Source: Mesorhizobium huakuii (GTDB lineage Bacteria; Pseudomonadota; Alphaproteobacteria; Rhizobiales; Rhizobiaceae). From it: a stretch of 64,000 nucleotides of DNA. The DNA is taken from positions 62,001-126,000 of the forward strand of contig NZ_BSNY01000035.1 of assembly GCF_030160235.1 (NCBI RefSeq). The letters are read 5' to 3'. The notes beneath the pieces were generated by a model. That model had not been told where the DNA came from and did no database searches. It was given only the letters and a program-made list of their open reading frames with translations. Shown here piece after piece: positions 50,932 to 59,352 of the stretch; position 1 is the first letter of the stretch; the number at the start of each line of letters is the position of its first letter. Position numbers and translations under genes: made by a program.

Positions 50932-51233
50932 CGGCCCCTCATAAACTCTGCTCCGGCGGCCATCTGGCGCGACCTTCTGCGCTTCTCAAAGCGCCGCGCG
51001 CCTCTTGGACGCGCAAAGGACGCTGTGACTTTTGACTGGCGCATGATCCCGAAAATCGGATCGATTTTCGGGGTCATGCGCTGCTCACGGACCTGCATGT
51101 CCGCTCCGCTCCGGTTCTCGAAAGCCACGCCAGCTGACTCACCGGAGCGAGTTTCTGGAAAGCCTTTCGGGGCTATCGCTAAAGCAAAACGGCCCGCCTT
51201 TCAGCGGGCCGTTCGTATTTGATGTCGAGCCGA
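50932..51233. repeat. lpd downstream spacer with large palindrome
   Basis: No gene seen in these 302 bases. GCGCATGATCCCGAAAATCG (51039-51058) pairs with its complement at 51062-51081 with one wobble across GAT. It is followed by a hairpin GGAC-CTGCAT-GTCC and the GCTCCGCTCCGGTTCTCG sequence also found after ccmG. Confidence 0.8.
51188..51213. terminator. Bidirectional terminator after lpd
   Basis: AACGGCCCGC and GCGGGCCGTT pair perfectly around CTTTCA. T-rich runs lie on both sides. It lies between lpd and the convergent Ala-Pro protein gene. Confidence 0.8.
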
Positions 51234-51536
51234 TCAGTTGGCCGGAGCAGGCGCCGGTGCTGGAGCAGGCGCGGGTGCCGGGGCAGGAGCCGGGGCGGGT
51301 GCCGGAGCTGGCGCGGGTGCCGGAGCGGGTGCCGGTGTAGCGGGCTTCATCGGTTCAGCCGGGGCAGGAGCCGGGGCCGGTGTGCTGGCCGCTGGCGGTT
51401 CGGCGGGTGCCGGATGCTGGCCGCTTCTGCCGAAAACGTAGTACGCGACAATCGCCAGGATAACGACGACCAGAGCAATCAGCCAGGGGCTGCCGCCGCT
51501 GCCGCCGCTTGGCCTGTCGTTTGATGGATTCGCCAT
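51234..51536 (-). CDS. Single-helix protein with Ala-Pro repeat tail
   Basis: Protein of 100 residues. A polar N-terminus is followed by one membrane helix (PWLIALVVVILAIVAYYVFG) and a C-terminal stretch of about 60 residues made almost only of alternating Ala and Pro. The tail is probably periplasmic and stiff, as in TonB-like spacers. The DNA is a minisatellite that may vary in length between strains. GGAGGA precedes the ATG. No function known. Confidence 0.7.
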   Translation of the reverse strand: MANPSNDRPSGGSGGSPWLIALVVVILAIVAYYVFGRSGQHPAPAEPPAASTPAPAPAPAEPMKPATPAPAPAPAPAPAPAPAPAPAPAPAPAPAPAPAN

Positions 51537-51663
51537 AAAAGTGTCCTCCGTGGATGAAAATTATCAATCAACAGCCATCAACGTGCAACCGTTGAATGGG
51601 TTTCACGCTAGGGAAGGAAAGCGCCGAAAACACGGCGTTTAGGGCCCCCCACTGCCATCCGAC

Positions 51664-51730
51664 TCAATTGACGGCGGTGACAGTATAGCCGGCTTTACGA
51701 AAATCCTCGACCAGTCCCTCTCCGGGCTGG
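51664..51730 (-). pseudogene. Fragment of a TraB-family gene end
   Basis: Minus-strand remnant encoding GEGLVEDFRKAGYTVTAVN and a stop, nearly the same as the end of the intact TraB-family gene at 52277-53347 (GPEGLVEDFRKAGYTVTAVGL). No upstream coding part remains. The fragment lies on the far side of the DUF2867 gene, so a partial duplication with insertion is likely. Confidence 0.75.
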
Positions 51731-51796
51731 CGACGTTTCGCCACGCGGTGTCCCAAACCAACCGATGCTATCGTTGGTTGCGAGGGATTTGCCGAT

Positions 51797-52273
51797 ATGA
51801 CGCCCACTGCACAGACTTTTCCCGATCCCGAAGGCGTTCTCGCCGGCGCTCAGTTCGCCGACCGATACGCGCTGACAACCGATGGTCTCGCCCTGACCGC
51901 CATTGGCGCGGCCGAACGCGTCCTGGGGCGGACACCGAGATGGGTCGGCCGCCTTACGCAGCTGCGCAACCTTGCCATGAGGCCATTCGGGCTGAAAACG
52001 GGGGCGGAGCCCGACGCGCCGCCGGAAAGCAGGATCGGCATATTTCCACTCATCAGCCAGGCGCCCGACAGGGTCGTCCTTGGCCTGGACGACTGGCATC
52101 TCGATTTCCGCGTCCTGGTGGAGGTGAACGATCTCGGCGCGGGCCGGCAGGAGGTGGCTGCGTCGACAATCGTGAAGACGCACAATCTGTTTGGGCGCAC
52201 CTATCTCGCCATCGTCATGCCGTTTCACCGGATCATCGTCCCGGCGATGTTGGCTCAGGTCTTGACCAAGTAG
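51797..52273 (+). CDS. DUF2867 domain protein
   Basis: Protein of 158 residues, cytoplasmic. The domain runs nearly the whole length, with RIGIFPLISQAPDRVVLGLDDWHLDFR and TIVKTHNLFGRTYLAIVMPFHRIIVP as typical blocks. Unknown function. It is inserted between an intact TraB-like gene and a fragment of the same type. Confidence 0.8.
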   Translation: MTPTAQTFPDPEGVLAGAQFADRYALTTDGLALTAIGAAERVLGRTPRWVGRLTQLRNLAMRPFGLKTGAEPDAPPESRIGIFPLISQAPDRVVLGLDDWHLDFRVLVEVNDLGAGRQEVAASTIVKTHNLFGRTYLAIVMPFHRIIVPAMLAQVLTK

Positions 52274-52276
52274 GGG

Positions 52277-53347
52277 TTAAAGCCCGACGGCGGTGACGGT
52301 GTAGCCGGCCTTGCGGAAATCCTCGACCAGTCCTTCGGGACCGGGAAGATGCAGCGCGCCGACAGCCATGAAGGCGTTGCCCCTGGCCAGGATCGGCCCG
52401 GCATGGTCGACCATCACCTTGTTGCGGCTGGTGATCATGGTTTCCTCGAAGGCGGCATAGCCCGAGGGATCATTCTGCTCTTCCGGCATGGCGGCGCGGA
52501 ACAGCGGCCAGAACATGCCGGTGTCGCCGCGCTGGTAAAGCACGATCATGGTTTCGTTGATGTCGTTGACCTTGTCGCCGAGCTTCAGCGTGTCGACCAG
52601 GCCCTTCATGTGAAAGGCGAGCGGCAGCGAGGCCATGGCGCGCAACTGGCTCTCGGCGGTTTCCAGGCCCTCCACCGGCTTGCCGGCCGCCTTGGCGCTC
52701 TCGGCCAGCTTGACGTCGAGCACCGGCGCCCCGCCCGACTGGCGGGCGAGTTCGCAGGCCGGCAGCGCCATCATCGCCGACAGCATCCACGGCTTCATCT
52801 TGGCGACCGTTGCGGGCGGGATGCCGCGCGCGTCGAGTGCTGCGTTCATCGCCGCCGCTTCGTCCGGCTTCAGCAAGGAGGACAGCGTTGTGGAGTCGGT
52901 GAACATCATCAGGTCCGGCTCCTTCAGCATCGCCGTCATCATCTTCTGCTTGTCGAGCACGTCGGTGGTTTCGATGATGAGGGTGCCGGCGGCGTCAAAG
53001 GCCTTCTGTGCTTCCGGCGGCAGCGTGGTGACGCGCGGGTCGGTCATGTGCATGGTGCCGAAGAGGTAGGACGGCTGTTCGCCCGATTTCTCCAGCTTCC
53101 ACAGCAGGCCCTTGCCATTCTGCGTGGCGGCGGCTTCCGCCTCGATCTTGCTGTAGGTGGCGGGGTTGCTCTTCTGCAGGGCCGACAGCATGTCGGCGCC
53201 GCTGCAGGTCGGGATTTCCGCATGCGCCCTGCCGGCCGCGAACAACAGGACGGCAAGGAAGGACAGGAAAAACAGCACGTTGAGCGCAACGAGCAGCTTC
53301 AGCGAGATGGAAGCTGCACGATCGGCGATGGCAAGGACGCGTTTCAT
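52277..53347 (-). CDS. TraB/GumN family exported protein
   Basis: Protein of 356 residues. A membrane anchor or long signal (residues 15-43) is followed by the TraB fold: YLFGTMHMTDPRVTTLP near 94, TLIIETTDVLDK, LDVKLAESAKAAGKPVEGLET, and FMAVGALHLPGPEGLVEDF at the end. It is related to metal-dependent Tiki-type proteases, which use the conserved His and Glu pairs seen here. The role is unknown. Confidence 0.85.
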   Translation of the reverse strand: MKRVLAIADRAASISLKLLVALNVLFFLSFLAVLLFAAGRAHAEIPTCSGADMLSALQKSNPATYSKIEAEAAATQNGKGLLWKLEKSGEQPSYLFGTMHMTDPRVTTLPPEAQKAFDAAGTLIIETTDVLDKQKMMTAMLKEPDLMMFTDSTTLSSLLKPDEAAAMNAALDARGIPPATVAKMKPWMLSAMMALPACELARQSGGAPVLDVKLAESAKAAGKPVEGLETAESQLRAMASLPLAFHMKGLVDTLKLGDKVNDINETMIVLYQRGDTGMFWPLFRAAMPEEQNDPSGYAAFEETMITSRNKVMVDHAGPILARGNAFMAVGALHLPGPEGLVEDFRKAGYTVTAVGL

Positions 53348-53408
53348 GGCCCCTTTCTAAGGGTGAAAAGCGGCAAAACGGTTAATCGGCAGATCGAAAT
53401 TGAAGGGG

Positions 53409-54347
53409 TTACGCCCTTGGATGGGCCGATTCGTAGATTTCGAGCAGCCTTGCCGTGTCGACGCCGGTGTAAATCTGCGTCGTCGACAGGCTGGCGTGGC
53501 CGAGCAGTTCCTGGATGGTGCGCAGATCGCCGCCGCGGCCAAGCAGATGGGTGGCGAAGGAATGGCGCAGCGCATGCGGCGTCGCTGTGTCGGGCAGGTT
53601 GAGCGCCGAGCGCAGTTTGGCCATGGCGCGCTGGATGATGGCCGGGTTGAGCGGGCCGCCGCGCGCGCCGCGAAACAACAGGCCTTTCGGATCGAGATGG
53701 TGGGGGCAGAGCCGGCGGTATTCGGCGATTGCCTTGAGCGCCACCGGCAGCACCGGCACCAGCCGCGTCTTGCCGCCCTTGCCGGTGACACGCAGCACGG
53801 TGTCGGCCTCCGACGCCAGATCGGCGCCGGCGAGGCCGAGCGCTTCGGAAATGCGCAGGCCGGAGCCATAGAGCAGCGTCAGCACGGCGGCGTTGCGGGC
53901 GGCGATCCAGGGCTCCTCGGCCAGCTGGCTTTCCACCGACACGACCTGTTTGGCGTCGCTCGCAGTCAGCGGTTTTGGCAGCGATTTGGGCTGGCGCGGC
54001 GCGCGCAGCGCGGCAGCGCCGGCCGCGTTGGCGAGGCCACGGCGTTCGAGGAAACGCAAAAGCGAGCGGATGCCGGCGAGACCTCGGCCCAGCGTGCGGG
54101 GGCCGGCGCCGGCGTTGCGGCGGGCGGCGAGAAAGCCGCGCAGATCGGCCGGGCGCAGATTGGCGATGTCGGAAATGCCGGGCGAGCCGCCGCAATGGCC
54201 GGTGAGGAAATGCAGGAACTGGCGCGTATCGCGCTCGTAGGCTTCCACTGTCTCGGGTGACAGGCGACGTTCACGCGCGAGCATCTTCAGCCAGCTTTCG
54301 CGCGCTGCCTGGAGATCGGGTTTCGCCGGGATGAGGAATTCCTGCAT
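53409..54347 (-). CDS. xerC: Tyrosine recombinase XerC
   Basis: Site-specific recombinase of 312 residues that resolves chromosome dimers with XerD. The N-terminal SAM-like DNA-binding domain spans about 1-115. Catalytic residues: R165 in SGLRISE, K190, H258 and R261 in HALRHSFATH, H284 in LLGHASLSTT, and nucleophile Y293. No integrase-linked island is nearby, so this is the housekeeping enzyme. It is divergent from rimM. Confidence 0.94.
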   Translation of the reverse strand: MQEFLIPAKPDLQAARESWLKMLARERRLSPETVEAYERDTRQFLHFLTGHCGGSPGISDIANLRPADLRGFLAARRNAGAGPRTLGRGLAGIRSLLRFLERRGLANAAGAAALRAPRQPKSLPKPLTASDAKQVVSVESQLAEEPWIAARNAAVLTLLYGSGLRISEALGLAGADLASEADTVLRVTGKGGKTRLVPVLPVALKAIAEYRRLCPHHLDPKGLLFRGARGGPLNPAIIQRAMAKLRSALNLPDTATPHALRHSFATHLLGRGGDLRTIQELLGHASLSTTQIYTGVDTARLLEIYESAHPRA

Positions 54348-54443
54348 GGCGGCATTTTCTTGTATCCGGGTTAGGAAGCGGTGAAGAGCCCGTCATTGAA
54401 ATGACAGCCGCGTGGGGTTAGAGCAGGCCAAAGGATATTCGCG

Positions 54444-55043
54444 ATGAGCAAGCCGCAAAACCCTGTCCAGATGGCCGTGATCGGCGCCGCCCATGGCATC
54501 AAGGGCGAACTCAGGGTGAAGACCTTCACCGGCGATCCGATGGCGCTTGCCGACTATGGGCCGCTCTATGCCAGGGACGGCCGCGCCTTCCAGATCACAG
54601 ACATCAGGCCCGCCAACACCGTCGTCGTGGTGCGGTTCAAGGGCATCAGCGACCGCAATGCCGCCGAAGCGCTCGCCGGCACGGAATTGTTCGTCGATCG
54701 CTCGATGCTGCCGGACGATGGCGAGGAGGATGAATTCTACCATGCCGACCTGGTCGGACTGGAGGTTCGGGATGATACGGGTGCCGCGCTGGGCAAGGTG
54801 GTCGCGGTGCACAATTTCGGCGGCGGCGATATTCTCGACGTGACGCTTGCCGGCCGCAAGGGCGTGCTGATCCCGTTCACGCAGGCCGCCGTGCCCGCAG
54901 TGTCGATCGCAGAGGGCTTTGTCCGCGTCGACCCGGTGGCGGCCGGGCTGGTCGAGGACGAGGATGGCGATGCGCCGCGCGAGGAAGACTTCGACCCGAA
55001 GGGCAGGCCGCGCGGACCGCGCGACGCCGGGGGCAACCGGTGA
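54444..55043 (+). CDS. rimM: 16S rRNA processing protein RimM
   Basis: Ribosome maturation factor for the 30S head, 199 residues. The N-terminal beta barrel starts [22 protein letters not shown], and the PRC barrel lies near 100-170 ([25 protein letters not shown]). A charged tail of 30 residues is extra. The TGA overlaps the trmD GTG start. rpsP, often the first gene of this operon, is not upstream here. Confidence 0.95.
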   Translation: MSKPQNPVQMAVIGAAHGIKGELRVKTFTGDPMALADYGPLYARDGRAFQITDIRPANTVVVVRFKGISDRNAAEALAGTELFVDRSMLPDDGEEDEFYHADLVGLEVRDDTGAALGKVVAVHNFGGGDILDVTLAGRKGVLIPFTQAAVPAVSIAEGFVRVDPVAAGLVEDEDGDAPREEDFDPKGRPRGPRDAGGNR

Positions 55044-55744
55044 CATTCAAGGCTTCGGTGCTGACGCTCTATCCCGAGATGTTTCCGGGCGCGCTCGGCC
55101 TGTCGCTGGCCGGCCGCGCGCTCGAGGCGGGCACCTGGTCGCTGGAAGCGGTCCAGATCCGTGACTTCGCCACCGACAAGCACCGCACCGTCGACGACAC
55201 GCCGGCCGGCGGCGGTGCGGGCATGGTGATGCGCGCCGATGTCTTGGCCAGGGCGATCGACCATGCCTCGCCGCCGGGCGATGCGCGTCCGCGCCTTTTG
55301 ATGAGCCCGCGCGGCAAACCGCTGACGCAGGCGCGCGTGCGGGAACTTGCCGCCGGGCCGGGGGCCGTCATCCTGTGCGGCCGCTTTGAGGGCGTCGACC
55401 AGCGGCTGATCGAGGCGCGCGGATTAGAGGAAGTCTCGATCGGCGATTTCATCCTCTCCGGCGGCGAACCGGCGGCGCTCGTGCTGCTCGACGCGGTGGT
55501 GCGGCTGCTGCCCGGTGTCATGGGCAATGCGGTGTCGGGCGAGGAAGAGAGTTTTGAAAACGGCCTGCTTGAACATCCGCATTACACAAGGCCGCAGGAA
55601 TTCGAAGGGCACGCGATCCCCGAAGTGCTGACGTCCGGCAACCACGCAAGAATAGCGAAATGGCGGCGAAGCGAGTCCGAGAGATTGACAGCGGAACGAA
55701 GGCCCGATTTGTTGGCCGCGCTGCCGGACTTGCCGCGAAAGTAA
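55040..55744 (+). CDS. trmD: tRNA (guanine37-N1)-methyltransferase
   Basis: SPOUT-class enzyme of 234 residues that makes m1G37. [10 protein letters not shown] at the start, [24 protein letters not shown] and [11 protein letters not shown], then the knot sequence LPGVMGN are present. It starts with GTG overlapping rimM. Usually rplS follows directly, but here two plus-strand genes and a TSUP gene intervene. Confidence 0.95.
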   Translation: MTFKASVLTLYPEMFPGALGLSLAGRALEAGTWSLEAVQIRDFATDKHRTVDDTPAGGGAGMVMRADVLARAIDHASPPGDARPRLLMSPRGKPLTQARVRELAAGPGAVILCGRFEGVDQRLIEARGLEEVSIGDFILSGGEPAALVLLDAVVRLLPGVMGNAVSGEEESFENGLLEHPHYTRPQEFEGHAIPEVLTSGNHARIAKWRRSESERLTAERRPDLLAALPDLPRK

Positions 55745-55779
55745 GCCACGCGCAGAGCTCGTCATAAGAAGGGGTGACC

Positions 55780-55878
55780 ATGGCGTTTGTCCTCGGCGTT
55801 GTTGTTTTCGCTGGCATATTCGGCTTCTTGGACAGATACATTGCCTGGCCGGCTGGCAGCCCGGACCACGCTCGATGA
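55780..55878 (+). CDS. Membrane micropeptide (32 residues)
   Basis: Short gene starting ATG with AAGGGG upstream. The product is one hydrophobic helix (FVLGVVVFAGIFGFL) and a short polar tail DRYIAWPAGSPDHAR. Its TGA overlaps the ATG of the next gene (ATGA), so the pair is coupled in translation. The ribosome site and overlap support it as real; no family match known. Confidence 0.5.
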   Translation: MAFVLGVVVFAGIFGFLDRYIAWPAGSPDHAR

Positions 55879-56462
55879 TCGCCGGTCATTTCGGACTTGC
55901 CGCAGCCGTCAAGGCGCGTCGCCCAAACGTGCCGCTCTACGGGTTGATGCTGGCGACGGCATGGCTGGATATCGTGTTCGTGCCGCTGCTGCTGACCGGG
56001 GCGGAGGGTCTCTCCAAAGCGCCTGACGCGCAGGCGGCCGGATATGGCGCTGCCTTCATCCATGCCTGGTACACGCATTCACTGCTTGGGGCGCTCGTGC
56101 TCTCGGCGATTTTCGGCGCCTTCTTTGCACCGCGATACGGGCGCTCGGCGGCAGTCGTCGTCGGCGCGGTGGCGTTTTCGCACTGGCTCCTCGATCTGAT
56201 CGTGCATCGGCCCGACCTGCCCTTGCTGCCGGCAAACGCCTTCAACCTGCCGCTGCTCGGCTTGGGCCTGTGGCGCTATCCGCTGGTTTCGGCGGGCCTG
56301 GAACTGTTGATCGTGCTCACAGGCTTCGGGCTCTACTGGCAGGCCGCCGTAGCGGCCAATCGCAGGGCTGCGAAATCAGTCAGTCTGGCGCACGCGATCG
56401 GCGGCGCGGCACTTGCCGCCGGCATCGTCGTGCTTGCTATCGACTTCCTGTCGCCAGGCTGA
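55875..56462 (+). CDS. Integral membrane protein, possibly DUF457-like
   Basis: Protein of 195 residues with about five helices. H5 in MIAGHFGLA and the pair WYTHSLLGAL / FSHWLLDLIVHRPDLPLL with two His and Asp residues recall membrane-bound metal-dependent hydrolases of the YdjM/DUF457 type, but the match is not certain. Coupled to a 32-residue membrane peptide. It lies between trmD and rplS. Confidence 0.65.
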   Translation: MIAGHFGLAAAVKARRPNVPLYGLMLATAWLDIVFVPLLLTGAEGLSKAPDAQAAGYGAAFIHAWYTHSLLGALVLSAIFGAFFAPRYGRSAAVVVGAVAFSHWLLDLIVHRPDLPLLPANAFNLPLLGLGLWRYPLVSAGLELLIVLTGFGLYWQAAVAANRRAAKSVSLAHAIGGAALAAGIVVLAIDFLSPG

Positions 56463-56469
56463 AGGCCAC

Positions 56470-57222
56470 TCAGCCCTTGCCGAAATAGTAAAACGCCAGA
56501 AACAGGCCGACGGCGACGACGAAGCCGCGCACCACGTTCTGCGGCACGCGCCTGGCGATCCACACGCCGGCATAGCCTCCAAGCGCACCGCCCGGGATCA
56601 TGACGATCGCCTGCGGCCAGGCGACGACGCCACCCGAGACGAAGACGACGATCGCCACCGCGGCGACGACCACGGCCAGCATGTTCTTCAGAGCGTTCAG
56701 CCGGTGGTAGTCGCCGGCCTGGGTCAGGCCGAGCGTCGCCAGCATCATCACGCCCATGCCGGCGCCGAAGAAGCCGCCATATATGGAGGTGACGAACTGT
56801 GCCAGCAAACCGGCGAGCGAGCCGACCGCCGCCTCATGACCGGGTTTTGGCGCTGGCTTCAGCCACGGCCCGGCGGCAAACAGGGCGGTTGCGCCCAAAA
56901 GCAGCCACGGCACCATGACGCGGAAGGACGGGTTTGACAGTGCCAGAAGGATGAAGGCGCCTGCCAGCGCGCCAGCCGCCGAGATCAGGCAGAGCAGCAG
57001 GGCACCGCGCCAGAAGTGTCTGATGTCGGTCCAGTAGGCGAGCGTCGAGGTGATGTAGCCCGGGAACTGCGTGACCGAGGAGGTGGCGTTGGCGACGATC
57101 GGCGGCACGCCGACCAATGTCATGGCGCCGAAGGTGATGAAGGTGCCGCCGCCGGCAACCGCATTGGCGGCGCCGGACAGGAAGCCCGCCAGGAACAGCA
57201 GGATGGCGTCGAAGACAGACAT
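56470..57222 (-). CDS. Sulfite exporter TauE/SafE family permease
   Basis: TSUP-family membrane protein of 250 residues with seven to eight helices. The two family repeats begin FLAGFLSGAANAVAGGGTFIT (N-terminal) and YGGFFGAGMGVMMLATLG (second half). Substrates of the family are sulfite, sulfoacetate or other organosulfonates; none can be assigned. It is on the minus strand between trmD and rplS. Confidence 0.88.
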   Translation of the reverse strand: MSVFDAILLFLAGFLSGAANAVAGGGTFITFGAMTLVGVPPIVANATSSVTQFPGYITSTLAYWTDIRHFWRGALLLCLISAAGALAGAFILLALSNPSFRVMVPWLLLGATALFAAGPWLKPAPKPGHEAAVGSLAGLLAQFVTSIYGGFFGAGMGVMMLATLGLTQAGDYHRLNALKNMLAVVVAAVAIVVFVSGGVVAWPQAIVMIPGGALGGYAGVWIARRVPQNVVRGFVVAVGLFLAFYYFGKG

Positions 57223-57246
57223 GGGATGCCACCGCGAAAAACTCTG

Positions 57247-57471
57247 TTATGTCAGGCTTAGAAAGGCCTGAGGATCGACGCAACCCGGCACGAAACGATT
57301 ACGATGGTGCCATGCCGGCAAAAAAGACTCGTGCGCGGGCGTGACAAAGCGCCGAAATAGCTGTATGTGCGCGCCGAACCGGAAGAAAAATCTGCCGGAC
57401 CCGTCAACAATGACGGTGTAGTCGTCCCTGTCCGATGTCTTGCAGACGAATGTCTCTGAGGCAAAGGACAT
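57247..57471 (-). CDS. Doubtful small ORF upstream of the TSUP gene
   Basis: Open frame of 74 codons, 24 bases upstream of the TSUP gene on the same strand. The sequence ([27 protein letters not shown]) is not random-looking, but there is no ribosome site and third-position GC is lower than in the neighbours. It may instead be only the region carrying the rplS promoter. No other feature is evident in the 327-base spacer. Confidence 0.3.
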   Translation of the reverse strand: MSFASETFVCKTSDRDDYTVIVDGSGRFFFRFGAHIQLFRRFVTPAHESFLPAWHHRNRFVPGCVDPQAFLSLT

Positions 57472-57549
57472 AGCCGAGCGGTCAATGGAACTGCAAGGCG
57501 AGTGTCGGACGCTCTGACTGTCGGAAGAACAAGAAGTGGATTACCCAAG

Positions 57550-58089
57550 ATGGATCTCATCCGTCAGCTCGAGGCCGAGCAGGCCGCCAAGATCGAAGCC
57601 AAGCGCAAGCTCCCCGAATTCCAGCCCGGCGACACCGTGCGCGTCCAGGTCCGCGTGACCGAAGGCACCCGCACCCGCGTCCAGGCCTATGAAGGCGTCG
57701 TCATCGCCCGCGCCGGTTCCGGCTTCCAGGAAAATTTCACCGTCCGCAAGATCTCCTACGGCGAAGGCGTCGAGCGCGTGTTCCCGGTCTTCTCGCCGAT
57801 GGTCGAGGGCGTCGAGATCGTGCGCCGCGGCAAGGTGCGTCGCGCCAAGCTCTATTACCTGCGCGATCGTCGCGGCAAGTCGGCCCGTATCTCGGAAAAC
57901 ACCGGCGTGCGCGCCCGCAAGCTCAACGATGAGGAGCGCGACGCGCTGAACGCCGAGAAGGCCCGCATCGAGGCCGAGAAGGTCGCGGCCGCCCAGGCGC
58001 TGGCCGCCGAGACGGCCGCCAAGGAAGCCGCCGAGAAGAAGGCCGCCGCCGAGGCAGCCGCCGCCGCTGAGGCAACCCCGGCCGAATAA
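57550..58089 (+). CDS. rplS: 50S ribosomal protein L19
   Basis: Ribosomal protein of 179 residues. The L19 core is residues 1-115 ([53 protein letters not shown]). An Ala/Lys/Glu-rich helix of about 60 residues extends the C-terminus, common in rhizobia. The start MDLIRQLE was chosen over an upstream in-frame start because it is the family start. Followed by a strong terminator. Confidence 0.97.
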   Translation: MDLIRQLEAEQAAKIEAKRKLPEFQPGDTVRVQVRVTEGTRTRVQAYEGVVIARAGSGFQENFTVRKISYGEGVERVFPVFSPMVEGVEIVRRGKVRRAKLYYLRDRRGKSARISENTGVRARKLNDEERDALNAEKARIEAEKVAAAQALAAETAAKEAAEKKAAAEAAAAAEATPAE

Positions 58090-58111
58090 GGCTTTCGACG
58101 AACGAGTTCTG

Positions 58112-58137
58112 AAAAGGCGGCTTCGGCCGCCTTTTTT
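58112..58137 (+). terminator. Terminator of rplS
   Basis: AAAAGGCGGC pairs with GCCGCCTTTT around the extra-stable tetraloop TTCG closed by C-G, followed by further T. A textbook factor-independent terminator. Confidence 0.93.
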
Positions 58138-58186
58138 CGTTTCACCAGACTGTGAACGCTTCCGGCCCGGAAACCGTATCCGGTTG

Positions 58187-58233
58187 TTGACCACGTATTA
58201 TCTTGTGTACTAAATAATCGTGCACAAGATAAT
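58187..58233 (+). promoter_or_regulatory. ohr promoter and probable OhrR operator
   Basis: TTGACC (58187-58192) and TAAATA (58211-58216) are 18 bases apart. A perfect inverted repeat ATTATCTTGTG (58197-58207) / CACAAGATAAT (58223-58233) surrounds the -10. A dimeric OhrR bound here would block transcription until oxidised by organic peroxide. ohr starts 15 bases after the operator. Confidence 0.65.
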
Positions 58234-58247
58234 TGGAGATTTGAAAA

Positions 58248-58661
58248 ATGGCACTCTACACCACACAGGCTCACGTCACCGGCGGCCGCGCCGGCCATGG
58301 CGAGACCAGCGACGGCCTGCTCAAGGTCGACCTGGCGATGGCCAAGGAGCTCGGCGGGCCGGGTGGCGCCACCAATCCCGAGCAGCTTTTCGCCGTCGGC
58401 TACGCCGCCTGCTTCGAAAGCGCCATCCGCTTCGTGGCGCGCAAACAGAAGCTGCCGCTTACGGATGCCTCGATAACCTCGACCGTCAGCCTGCTTCCCA
58501 ATGGCGAGGGCTTCAAGCTCGGCGTCGCGCTCGCGGCGGAGACGAAAGGCCTTGATCAGGCGGCCGCGGAAGCGCTTGTATCGGAAGCGCACAATATCTG
58601 CCCCTATTCGAACGCCATCAGGGGAAACGTCGAGGTGGCGCTTTCGGTAAAGGCGGCATGA
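58248..58661 (+). CDS. ohr: Organic hydroperoxide resistance protein Ohr
   Basis: Thiol peroxidase of 137 residues that reduces organic and lipid hydroperoxides using lipoyl thiols. The catalytic cysteines are C55 in YAACFESA and C118 in NICPYSNA. R14 of GGRAGH lies at the expected position for the catalytic arginine. It forms an operon with ohrR, whose ATG overlaps the ohr stop (ATGA). Confidence 0.95.
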   Translation: MALYTTQAHVTGGRAGHGETSDGLLKVDLAMAKELGGPGGATNPEQLFAVGYAACFESAIRFVARKQKLPLTDASITSTVSLLPNGEGFKLGVALAAETKGLDQAAAEALVSEAHNICPYSNAIRGNVEVALSVKAA

Positions 58662-59194
58662 CGGGAAAGACCACAAGGAACCACAGCGACGTCCCGGCGG
58701 AGGCGGCCGGGACGGTAAAGGTGCCTCGACTCGACCAGCAGCTCTGCTTCGCGCTCTATTCGGCGAGCGGGCTGATGACGAAGCTCTATCGGCCGTTGCT
58801 CGATCCGCTCGGCCTGACCTATCCGCAATATCTGGTCATGCTGGTGCTGTGGGAGCACGCGCCGAGCACCGTGGGCGCGCTTGGCGAGGCGCTGGGCCTC
58901 GATTCCGCGACGCTGACGCCGCTGCTGAAGCGGATGGAGGCGGGCGGGCTCGTCACCCGCCGTCGCGATGCCGCCGACGAGCGCCGCGTGCTGGTCGAGC
59001 CAACGGCCAGGGGCCAGGCGTTGCGCACGCGGGCGCAAGATGTTTCCGCAGCATTTGCTTGCAGCGTGCCGCTGGAGCCTGGTGAAGCGAAAGCGCTGCA
59101 TGCTACGCTCACCCATCTCGTTGCCGGCATGCGAAATGTTGTTGCGGAAGACGCCTCGGCGGATGCGGAAGCGTTGGTTTCTGGTTCGACATAG
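58658..59194 (+). CDS. ohrR: MarR-family peroxide sensor OhrR
   Basis: Repressor of 178 residues. The sensing cysteine is C30 in LDQQLCFALYSAS, the exact context used in OhrR proteins. The winged helix covers about 75-130 (TVGALGEALGLDSATLTPLLKRMEAGGLVTRRRD). A Tyr of the LTYPQYLVML segment fits the residue that hydrogen-bonds the reactive Cys. It is downstream of ohr in the same operon and probably represses its own transcript through the inverted repeat at 58197-58233. Confidence 0.93.
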   Translation: MTGKTTRNHSDVPAEAAGTVKVPRLDQQLCFALYSASGLMTKLYRPLLDPLGLTYPQYLVMLVLWEHAPSTVGALGEALGLDSATLTPLLKRMEAGGLVTRRRDAADERRVLVEPTARGQALRTRAQDVSAAFACSVPLEPGEAKALHATLTHLVAGMRNVVAEDASADAEALVSGST

Positions 59195-59352
59195 CCAGAT
59201 CATCCCGAAATTCCTTGATACAGGGCATCCGAATCTCTTTTCACGCGCGCTGACGCGGCGGACCGTCTTGCATGGCGCATGCGGAAAGCTAAAGTCGGCG
59301 CCGGATTTCCTGTAAGCCCATCCGGGCGCCTTCAATTTTCCGGGAGTGTGTC

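Noticed and set aside
53409-54347. XerC as a possible integrase of an island
   Set aside because: It matches housekeeping XerC in length and motifs, and no attachment-site repeats or mobile genes are near.
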